A stretch of 15,233 bases of DNA from Dehalococcoidia bacterium (lineage in GTDB: Bacteria > Chloroflexota > Dehalococcoidia > Tepidiformales > Tepidiformaceae), in the NCBI GenBank assembly GCA_007126855.1, contig SLAK01000182.1, forward strand, positions 1 to 15,233. The letters run 5' to 3'. Shown here piece by piece: positions 1 to 5,345 of the stretch (its first letter is position 1; each line of letters begins with the position of its first letter). The notes beneath the pieces were generated by a model. That model did no database searches. It worked only from the letters and a program-made list of their open reading frames with translations, and was not told the DNA's origin. The position numbers and the translations under genes were made by a program.

Positions 1-43
1 CGGCGCTGCTGGCGCGGACGCGATAGGGCACAGGGAGCGCGCA

Positions 44-70
44 GGCGCCGGGCTGAAACAACCCGGCGCC
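44..70. terminator. Perfect 9-bp GC hairpin between convergent ends
   Basis: The arms at 44-52 and 62-70 are perfectly complementary (GGCGCCGGG / CCCGGCGCC) with a 9-base loop. The hairpin lies just past the stop of the minus-strand acetyltransferase gene. There is no T-run on either side, so it is a weak intrinsic terminator at best. On the plus strand a frame ending in TAG at 24-26 could be the tail of a gene that starts before the window. If so, the hairpin would sit between two convergent genes, as two other terminators in this window do. Confidence 0.5.
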
Positions 71-78
71 CGCGTTGC

Positions 79-510
79 TCAGGCGAAACGAGTCGCCAGG
101 CGCTTGGTGAGGACGATTTCGCCCTCGGGGATGTAGCCAGTGGCGCCGACGAGGGCGAGGGCTTCGGTGTTTTCGTCGTTCACCATGACGAAGACGTGGC
201 GGGCGCCGGTGCTGAGCAGGTATTGCTCGGCCGCGTCCATCAACTGATGTCCGATGCCCTTCCGCCGGTGGGTGCCGGCGACGGCGACGTGGTAGATGTA
301 GGCGCGCCAGCCATCGAAGGCTGCGATGGCCGTGCCGACGATGTCCTGGTCATCAACGGCGACCAGCACGACGGCGGTGTCGCCGGACATGAGCGCGTCC
401 CACTCGTCGGGTGCGGTTCGGCCGAGGCCGGCTTCGTCCCAGATTGCCTGGATGCGGTCGCGTTCTGCGGCATCGGCGGGGCGGATCTCGATGCGGGTGA
501 CTGTTGCCAT
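79..510 (-). CDS. GNAT-family N-acetyltransferase
   Basis: A 143-residue single-domain GNAT acetyltransferase, expected to move an acetyl group from acetyl-CoA to an amine in the cytoplasm. The substrate cannot be read from the sequence. The acetyl-CoA pyrophosphate-binding motif is clear: the beta-4 strand YIYHVAVAGTHRRKGIG at about 71-87, with RRKGIG as the R-x-x-G-x-G loop, followed by an amphipathic helix. The late motif NDENTEALALVGATGYI (about 111-127) is the usual GNAT C-terminal helix and strand. Length is typical of a stand-alone GNAT. The ATG at 508-510 is preceded by AGGA. It begins 18 bases after the GYD-protein stop on the same strand, so the two are very likely cotranscribed, with this gene second. 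Family certain; function unassigned. Confidence 0.9.
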   Translation of the reverse strand: MATVTRIEIRPADAAERDRIQAIWDEAGLGRTAPDEWDALMSGDTAVVLVAVDDQDIVGTAIAAFDGWRAYIYHVAVAGTHRRKGIGHQLMDAAEQYLLSTGARHVFVMVNDENTEALALVGATGYIPEGEIVLTKRLATRFA

Positions 511-528
511 CGGTGGTCCTCCGTGTGC

Positions 529-819
529 TCAGCCCTGGGAGAGGATGCGCTCCATGTCGTCGTCGCTGAAGGCGCGGAGCGTTTCGCTGTGGACGTTGCC
601 GGCCTGGGCGATGTTGAAGAGGCCGCCCATCATGGCGTCTTCGCTTGGCGCTTCGACGACAGTGACCAGGTCGTAGCGGCCCTGGGTCCAGTAGTGGGCG
701 AGGACTTTGAAGCCGCGTTCTTCGTTGGCCTTGCGGACTTCGGCGGCGCGGCGGACGGTGCCCTTGATGTCCTTGCGGCCTTCGTCGGTGAAGCGGTAGA
801 GGACGACGTAAGTTGGCAT
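529..819 (-). CDS. GYD domain-containing protein
   Basis: A 96-residue protein of the GYD family (PF08734 type), small cytoplasmic ferredoxin-like alpha/beta proteins of unknown biochemical role. The name-giving motif appears as QGRYDLVTVVEAPSEDAM at about 46-63. The N-terminal strand MPTYVVLYRFTDEG and the helix rich in R, K and E (about 20-36) are typical of the family, and the length matches whole family members. The ATG at 817-819 has a strong ribosome-binding site, GGAGGT, six bases upstream (826-831 on the complement). It is the first gene of a two-gene minus-strand unit with the acetyltransferase. No catalytic residues are recognisable. The family call is secure; I know of no assigned function. 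Confidence 0.88.
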   Translation of the reverse strand: MPTYVVLYRFTDEGRKDIKGTVRRAAEVRKANEERGFKVLAHYWTQGRYDLVTVVEAPSEDAMMGGLFNIAQAGNVHSETLRAFSDDDMERILSQG

Positions 820-872
820 GGCGGTACCTCCGGGAATGGAGACGGGGCGGCAGACGCCCTATTGCTATGCGT

Positions 873-878
873 ATTCTA
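873..878 (-). promoter_or_regulatory. Candidate -10 element of the GYD-GNAT unit
   Basis: The complement reads TAGAAT, five of six matches to the sigma-70 -10 consensus, about 55 bases upstream of the GYD start codon. The hexamer 17 bases further upstream matches -35 poorly. The same TAGAAT occurs upstream of the hydrolase gene at 8193. The rest of the divergent gap (820-1078) contains no convincing gene; short frames there have no ribosome-binding site or recognisable product. Confidence 0.3.
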
Positions 879-1017
879 TGGCATGGGCCGGAGCATTCCT
901 ATGGGATGGGGGTTATCAAACTGTAGCGCGATGCCCGCCCTGTAAAGGTTTCGTCCGGTCTCGCAGTAGCCGCCGAGTGACTTCCCCATGTGGGTCGGCC
1001 AAATGGGTCCAATGGAC

Positions 1018-1046
1018 GTGACAGATGGCCACACTACGGTTAGCCT
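1018..1046 (+). promoter_or_regulatory. Candidate sigma-70 promoter of the LLM-hydrolase unit
   Basis: GTGACA at 1018-1023 (five of six to TTGACA) is followed after exactly 17 bases by TAGCCT at 1041-1046, which keeps the TA...T invariant positions. A start point near 1053 would leave a leader of about 26 bases that includes the GGAG ribosome-binding site at 1069-1072. Consistent with the gene start chosen at 1079; not proven. Confidence 0.4.
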
Positions 1047-1078
1047 CATGCAAAGCATTTTGCCTGACGGAGCACTCC

Positions 1079-2320
1079 ATGAAGTTTCACTGGTTCCATC
1101 TCATGCCCTATCCGGAGCTGCCGGAGGACTTCCGGCAGACCCACCGCAGCGTGTGGGTCGACCCGGATTCGCGGCTGTTCGACCCCGTCGTGGGGCACCG
1201 GATCTATAACGAATACCTGGACACGCTGGAATACGCGGCGGAGCTTGGCTTCGACGGCGTGGGCGTGAACGAGCACCACCAGAACGCCTACGGGCTGATG
1301 CCGTCGCCGCAGCTCTGGGCTGCCGCGCTGGCAAGGCGCACACGGGACGCTTCAATCGTGCTGATGGGCCAATCGATCGCGCTCTACAACCCGCCGACTC
1401 GGGTGGCCGAAGAGATGGCCATGCTGGACGTGATTTCGGGCGGGCGGTTGATCGCCGGCTTCCCGGTGGGCACGTCGATGGATACGAACTATGCTGTCGG
1501 CGCCAACCCGGCGACGCTGCGCGAGAAGTACCGGGAGAACCACGACCTGATCATCAAGGCGTGGACGGAGCCGGAGATGTTCGCTTGGAACGGGAAGTTC
1601 AACAAGCTGCGCTACGTGAACATCTGGCCGCGGCCGATCCAGAAGCCGCACCCGCCGATCTGGATCCCGGGCGGTGGCTCGGTGGAGACCTGGGATTTCT
1701 GCGCAGAGATGGACTACAACTACAGCTACCTGAGCTTTAGCGGCTACAAGCGCGGCCAGCAGCTCATGAAGGGTTTCCACGACCGCATCGAGGCGCTTGG
1801 CAGGCCGTTCAACCCCTTCCAGGCGTCCTTCGCGCAGCAGATCATCGTCGCGAACTCGATGCAGGAGGCTGAGGACAAGTACTTCGAGCACGCGCGTTAC
1901 TTCTTCGAGCGCTGCCTGCACGTCTACCCGGGATTCGCCGATGCGCCCGGCTACCGCACGGAGGCGACGATTCGCGCCGGGCTGAAGGCGCAGGTGGGCG
2001 GTTCGGCGCTGGCTGTTGGCAAGAGCTTCAAGGAACTGGTGGACGAAGGCTTCCTGGTGGCGGGTTCGCCGGACGAGGTGACGGAGCAGATGGAGCACCT
2101 GATCACGTCGCTGAAGGTGGGGCACCTGTTCTGCTTGCTGCACCTGGGCAACCTGCCGCAGGACAAGACGATGGCGAGCACGAAGCTTTTTGCCGAGCAG
2201 GTGATGCCGCGGCTCCGCCATTACTGGGAAGACGACCACGAGGACCAGTGGTCGCCGAAGCCGCTACCGCCTTCGGAGCGCGTCGAGCTGCGGCCCGTGC
2301 GCCAGCTCACCACGGCATAG
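1079..2320 (+). CDS. LLM-class flavin-dependent oxidoreductase
   Basis: A 413-residue luciferase-like monooxygenase (TIM barrel binding FMN or F420), expected to oxidise an organic substrate in the cytoplasm. Family marks are the N-terminal strand MKFHWFHLMPYPELPEDF, the ELGFDGVGVNEHHQNAYG motif at about 55-72, the MLDVISGGRLIAGFPVG strand-turn at about 115-131, the PPIWIPGGGSVET segment near 192-204, and the late VAGSPDEVTEQM helix near 327-338 shared by luciferase-like enzymes. An in-frame ATG at 1025 would add 18 unlikely residues. The ATG at 1079 has GGAG at 1069-1072 and begins the conserved domain directly, so I chose it. Ten bases separate its stop from an alpha/beta hydrolase, suggesting oxidation followed by hydrolysis in one catabolic route (inference). 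Cofactor and substrate are not readable here. Confidence 0.92.
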   Translation: MKFHWFHLMPYPELPEDFRQTHRSVWVDPDSRLFDPVVGHRIYNEYLDTLEYAAELGFDGVGVNEHHQNAYGLMPSPQLWAAALARRTRDASIVLMGQSIALYNPPTRVAEEMAMLDVISGGRLIAGFPVGTSMDTNYAVGANPATLREKYRENHDLIIKAWTEPEMFAWNGKFNKLRYVNIWPRPIQKPHPPIWIPGGGSVETWDFCAEMDYNYSYLSFSGYKRGQQLMKGFHDRIEALGRPFNPFQASFAQQIIVANSMQEAEDKYFEHARYFFERCLHVYPGFADAPGYRTEATIRAGLKAQVGGSALAVGKSFKELVDEGFLVAGSPDEVTEQMEHLITSLKVGHLFCLLHLGNLPQDKTMASTKLFAEQVMPRLRHYWEDDHEDQWSPKPLPPSERVELRPVRQLTTA

Positions 2321-2330
2321 GGGGAGGACG

Positions 2331-3110
2331 ATGGAACCGATTTCGACGACGCTTCCGACGGAGGCGAACCCGACAGTCTATTACCGCGGCGGACAGGGTG
2401 ACGCCGTGCTCGCGCTGCACCACCTTGCCGGGATGCAGGGCTGGGAGCCGCTGCACGCGGCGCTGGCGGAGCAGTTCGAGGTCATCGCGCCCTTCCATCC
2501 GGGCTTCGGCCCCACGGCGGACGCGACGGACTTCCGGAACGAGCTGGACCTGGTGCTGCACTACCGCGCGCTGCTCGATGAGCTGGGCGTGGAGCGGGTG
2601 CACGTGCTGGGGCATTCGATCGGCGCGTGGATCGGCGCGGAGCTGGCGGCGATCTACCCGGAGCGGGTGGAGCGGCTGATGCTGCTGAACCCGGTCGGCA
2701 TCTGGGACGATGAGCTGCGCGGCGAAGACCCCTATGCGCAGCCGCCGATGGCCGCGACCGCCGTGTTGCTGGCCGACCCGGAGCGGCGCGACGAGCTGAT
2801 CCTGCGCCACGGCGAGGTGGACGCCACGGAGAACTATGTGCAGGAAATGAAGGACCTGAAGGCGTCGGCGCGCTTCCTGTGGCCGGTGCCGGACACGGGC
2901 GTGGCGCGGCGGCTGCCGCTGATTAAGGCGCCTACGCTGATCGTGACGAGCACGAACGACCGCGTTGTGCCGGCAGCATACGGCGATGTATGGAAGCGGC
3001 ACATCGCCAATGCGAGCACGGTGACGATTGACGGCGGCCACCTGGTGAACCTGGAGGACCCGGCGCGGGTGGCGGGCCTTGCGGCGAACTTTTTCCGGGG
3101 GGCGGAGTAA
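2331..3110 (+). CDS. Alpha/beta-fold hydrolase, partner of the LLM oxidoreductase
   Basis: A 259-residue alpha/beta hydrolase with an intact catalytic triad: nucleophile Ser96 in the elbow GHSIGA, Asp210 in TSTNDRVVP and His237 in DGGHLVNLEDP. The segment around LHHLAGMQGW (about 29-38) replaces the usual HG oxyanion motif with HH. A ribosome-binding site (GGGGAGG, 2321-2327) fills the 10-base gap after the oxidoreductase stop, so the two genes form an operon. A likely role is to hydrolyse an ester, lactone or C-C bond in the product made by the flavin enzyme; this is inferred from pairing only. A strong hairpin follows at 3125-3153. Esterase, lactonase, dehalogenase-like or C-C hydrolase activity cannot be told apart from sequence. 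Confidence 0.9.
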   Translation: MEPISTTLPTEANPTVYYRGGQGDAVLALHHLAGMQGWEPLHAALAEQFEVIAPFHPGFGPTADATDFRNELDLVLHYRALLDELGVERVHVLGHSIGAWIGAELAAIYPERVERLMLLNPVGIWDDELRGEDPYAQPPMAATAVLLADPERRDELILRHGEVDATENYVQEMKDLKASARFLWPVPDTGVARRLPLIKAPTLIVTSTNDRVVPAAYGDVWKRHIANASTVTIDGGHLVNLEDPARVAGLAANFFRGAE

Positions 3111-3124
3111 CCCTCACCCCCTGG

Positions 3125-3153
3125 CCCCCTCTCCCGCCTGGCGGGAGAGGGGG
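3125..3153. repeat. 13-bp perfect hairpin, REP-like C/G-rich palindrome
   Basis: The arms at 3125-3137 and 3141-3153 (CCCCCTCTCCCGC / GCGGGAGAGGGGG) pair perfectly around a 3-base loop, 14 bases after the hydrolase stop. There is no U-run after it, only AGTCTTG. It may stop or stabilise the upstream mRNA. The string CTCACCCCCTGGCCCCCTC leading into an inverted repeat resembles intergenic palindromes that occur in many copies in some high-GC genomes; copy number cannot be judged from one window. Confidence 0.6.
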
Positions 3154-3214
3154 AGTCTTGTGTGCGACGCGGGCGTGCGTGAAAGGGGCCACAGCGACTA
3201 AACGCGGCTGTCCC

Positions 3215-3220
3215 TACAAT
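3215..3220 (+). promoter_or_regulatory. TACAAT -10 element just upstream of tesB
   Basis: TACAAT (five of six to TATAAT) ends eight bases before the tesB ATG, and no Shine-Dalgarno sequence lies between. Transcription starting about seven bases after the hexamer would begin at or next to the start codon, giving a leaderless mRNA. No good -35 is visible at 16-18 bases. Confidence 0.4.
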
Positions 3221-3228
3221 CCATCCCT

Positions 3229-4101
3229 ATGGACACACGGACCCGCACTACGCCGGAGCTGGAAGCGCTGGTCGAACAGCTCCGCCTTGAACGTCTCGAC
3301 CAGGACCTGTTTCTCGGTGACCCGGGAAAAGGGGATGGCCGGTTGTTTGGCGGCCTGGTGGCCGCGCAGTCGGTGGCCGCGACCTATGCGACGGTCGAGG
3401 ACCGCAGCATTCATTCCTTCCACGCCTACTTCATCCGGCCGGGGCGGCATGACGTGCCCATCCGCTTCCTTGTCTACCGCATCCGGGATGGGCGCAGCTT
3501 CACGACGCGGGATGTGGTGGCCTACCAGGCGGGCGAGGCCATCTTCCAGGCCTCGATGAGTTTCACGGTCCCTGAGGAGGGCGTCGACGAGCACCAGGAG
3601 CCGAAGCCTCCCGCTCCGCCTCCGGAGGAGTGCGAGGCCTGGATGTGGCCGGGGCTGGAACGCGCGAAGGAGGAGGAGCGCAAGCGCTGGTTTCGCAAGC
3701 GGCCGATCGCCGTGCTGAACGCGGACCCCGGCTACAAGCTCCTGGGCGAGGAGACACCGCGGCGCCAGGTCTGGATCCGGATGCGCGGCGAGCTACCGGA
3801 CGAAGAGGTGTTCCATGCGGCGGCGATCGCCTACGCGAGTGACACGGGCCTGCTAAGCACCGCGCGAGGCGTGATGGGCCCGGGGCGGCGTAATTCGGCG
3901 AGCCTGGACCATTCCATCTGGTATCACCACCCGCCGCGCTACGACGACTGGCTGCTCTACGCCAGCCAGAGCCCGATCGCGCATTCAGCGCGGGCGCTGA
4001 TTTACGGCGAGCTGTACCGGCGCGATGGGGTGCGCGTGGCCTCGGTGGTGCAGGAGGGGCTGATCCGGCCGGCGCGGGAGAACGGTTCTTCATCCCGGTA
4101 G
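3229..4101 (+). CDS. tesB: Acyl-CoA thioesterase II (TesB-like)
   Basis: A 290-residue double-hotdog thioesterase, close to the 286 residues of E. coli TesB, which hydrolyses acyl-CoA to free acid and CoA in the cytoplasm. The first hotdog has LFGGLVAAQSVAAT (about 39-52) and HSFHAYFIRPG (62-72), then RIRDGRSFTTRDVVAYQAG (84-102). The second has AYASDTG and SLDHSIWYHHPP. By alignment to E. coli Asp204, Thr228 and Gln278, the active-site residues are Asp205, Ser225 (a conservative Thr-to-Ser change) and Gln275. A charged, Pro-rich linker (about 117-155) joins the halves. The ATG at 3229 has no ribosome-binding site but a -10 element eight bases upstream. It converges on the regulator at 4175 across a bidirectional terminator. 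Family call strong; physiological acyl-CoA unknown. Confidence 0.92.
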   Translation: MDTRTRTTPELEALVEQLRLERLDQDLFLGDPGKGDGRLFGGLVAAQSVAATYATVEDRSIHSFHAYFIRPGRHDVPIRFLVYRIRDGRSFTTRDVVAYQAGEAIFQASMSFTVPEEGVDEHQEPKPPAPPPEECEAWMWPGLERAKEEERKRWFRKRPIAVLNADPGYKLLGEETPRRQVWIRMRGELPDEEVFHAAAIAYASDTGLLSTARGVMGPGRRNSASLDHSIWYHHPPRYDDWLLYASQSPIAHSARALIYGELYRRDGVRVASVVQEGLIRPARENGSSSR

Positions 4102-4118
4102 CGGGAGATTGAGACAGA

Positions 4119-4150
4119 AAACGTGGCGCTCCTGCTGGAGCGCCACGTTT
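4119..4150. terminator. Bidirectional intrinsic terminator between tesB and the regulator
   Basis: The arms at 4119-4132 and 4137-4150 (AAACGTGGCGCTCC / GGAGCGCCACGTTT) form a perfect 14-bp stem with a 4-base loop. The plus-strand tail reads CGTTTCGTCC after the TTT closing the stem; the minus-strand tail reads TCTGTC after AAACG/CGTTT. It lies in the 73-base gap between two convergent genes and can serve both. Confidence 0.88.
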
Positions 4151-4174
4151 CGTTTCGTCCCTCGTGCGATGAGA

Positions 4175-4852
4175 TTAGCGGCGCTTGAGCACCGGGTGAT
4201 TGATCTTGAAGACGCAGCGCGCGTCGCCGCGGGGCCTGTGCTCGACGAGTTCGATTTCGGAGTCGGGGAAGGCGCGGCGGACCATGGCCATTTCCACGTC
4301 GCAGACGTCGTTGATGGATTCGACAGCGGCGTAGAGGGGGCAGTGGTTGGTGCAGAGCATGGCCGCGCCGTCCTCGTCGTATTCGACGGAGGGATAGAAG
4401 AAGCGGTCGTCGTAGAGGTCGACGGTTTCTTCGAGCCGCTCCTGGGGGTCGTCGGCCTGGACGGCGTAGGCGGCTGCCTGGGCGAAGTCCTCCATTTCGG
4501 CCTTGAGCGCATCCTGCAGTGTGGGCGGCGAATTGCGGCGGATTCGGGTGAGGAGGCGGAGCGCGAGTTCCGCGGAGGTGTTGGGGAAGAGGTCGTCGCC
4601 TTTGCGGGTGAGCTGGTAGTCGCGGGGGCGGCGGCCGCGGCCGTCGCGGGGGACGCCCTCGAAGCGCACATAGCCTTCGGCGGCGAGGAGGGCGAGCTGG
4701 TGGCGGACGGCGCCGGGGGAGAGGTGGAGGTGTTCGGCCAGGTCTTCGACAGTGCCGCCCTGGTGCATTTTGAGGTCGATAAGGATGTCGCGCCGTGTGG
4801 GCGCCATACCTTCAAGCACGGTTTTACTCCCAGAAGAAGAGGTGTACGTCAT
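4175..4852 (-). CDS. SufR-like winged-helix regulator with four-cysteine cluster site
   Basis: A 225-residue transcription regulator. The N-terminal winged helix-turn-helix is clear: TVEDLAEHLHLSPGAVRHQLALLAAEGYVRFE at about 34-65, then the wing GRGRRPRDYQLTRKGDDLFP (71-90). The C-terminal half holds four cysteines, Cys167, Cys171, Cys184 and Cys213, in CTNHCPLY, NDVCDVEM and DARCVFKI. This layout resembles the Fe-S ligand region of SufR-type repressors, which sense iron-sulfur cluster status. The second cysteine of the usual C-x-C is absent (CDV), so the ligand set may differ. The ATG at 4850-4852 has GGAGG five bases upstream. An ATG at codon 16 is a poorer alternative. No suf or isc genes lie nearby, so the regulon is unclear. 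Family good; cluster binding is inference. Confidence 0.82.
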   Translation of the reverse strand: MTYTSSSGSKTVLEGMAPTRRDILIDLKMHQGGTVEDLAEHLHLSPGAVRHQLALLAAEGYVRFEGVPRDGRGRRPRDYQLTRKGDDLFPNTSAELALRLLTRIRRNSPPTLQDALKAEMEDFAQAAAYAVQADDPQERLEETVDLYDDRFFYPSVEYDEDGAAMLCTNHCPLYAAVESINDVCDVEMAMVRRAFPDSEIELVEHRPRGDARCVFKINHPVLKRR

Positions 4853-5345
4853 GTCACCCTCCGATCGTTCGGAGACTAAAGGCGACGGGGTGTGGTGACA
4901 AGCCCCTTTGGGGATTTGATAGGGCGTTTTGACTTGAAAACTTGTGACATTCGCAGCATGTGGTGCTAATCATCTTTGTCCAGTATGGCAAGCCGGGGCA
5001 ATTGGTGCGCGTGCCGGACGGGCGACTGGTTAACATGCGGAATACCGCCATGAGTCCCGTCAAAGACAATTTGCACGGCGCGGACAGTGTATATCGGTGT
5101 AGTTGTCCTTTCAGCTAGGGGACTGCCCGGATTCGTTAACCGGAAGCCTGTCGGGATACTCACAGCGGCGAAGGGCAGCCCAGGCGAAGGGGCAAGTGGA
5201 GCCCCGGCGCGCACCACTCATGCGGCAGATTCGCAGCTAAAGGTGGTGGTGTGGGCACGTAGCGTGAGGGCTTTCCCGGATTCGAGCAAGCGCATGCGGT
5301 CTCGATACTCCCGTCAGCACTAACTCTCGGGAGAAAGGGAGACCC
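4853..5345. other. 493-base divergent gap without a recognisable gene
   Basis: This is the divergent region between the SufR-like regulator and the chemoreceptor. Short frames on both strands (for example 5087-5323 plus, 4966-5217 minus) look like chance: no ribosome-binding site and no family resemblance. Visible structure includes CTGCCC (5123-5128) able to pair with GGGCAG (5173-5178), a GGGGC/GCCCC hairpin at 5189-5205, and a direct repeat CCCGGATTCG at 5126-5135 and 5275-5284. Near the chemoreceptor start, CTCCC at 5308-5312 could pair with either of two GGGAG copies (5329-5333, 5337-5341), the second being the ribosome-binding site. I could not match it to the c-di-GMP-I, cobalamin, TPP, SAM or guanidine riboswitch consensus. 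Confidence 0.5.
4873..4901 (-). promoter_or_regulatory. Candidate promoter of the SufR-like regulator
   Basis: On the complement, TTGTCA (4901-4896; five of six to TTGACA) is followed after 17 bases by TAGTCT (4878-4873), which keeps the TA...T positions. The start point would be near 4866, leaving about 14 bases of leader that still contains the GGAGG ribosome-binding site at 4858-4862. Spacing is good, -10 match only moderate. Confidence 0.35.

Noticed and set aside
1..43. C-terminal end of an upstream plus-strand gene (frame ending in TAG at 24-26)
   Set aside because: Only seven codons are visible (ALLARTR), too few to support a gene call.
196..945. 249-codon plus-strand open frame
   Set aside because: Antisense to the GYD and acetyltransferase genes, both with clear families and ribosome-binding sites. 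The product is a Gly/Ala/Val-rich string with no domain, as expected of a shadow frame in high-GC DNA.
1352..2239. 295-codon minus-strand open frame
   Set aside because: Lies wholly inside the LLM oxidoreductase gene on the other strand. Arg/His/Leu-rich product without motifs.
5050..5345. Possible c-di-GMP, cobalamin or guanidine riboswitch before the chemoreceptor
   Set aside because: The invariant strings of these classes (for example GGGCAAACC of GEMM-I or the B12 box) are not present on the plus strand.
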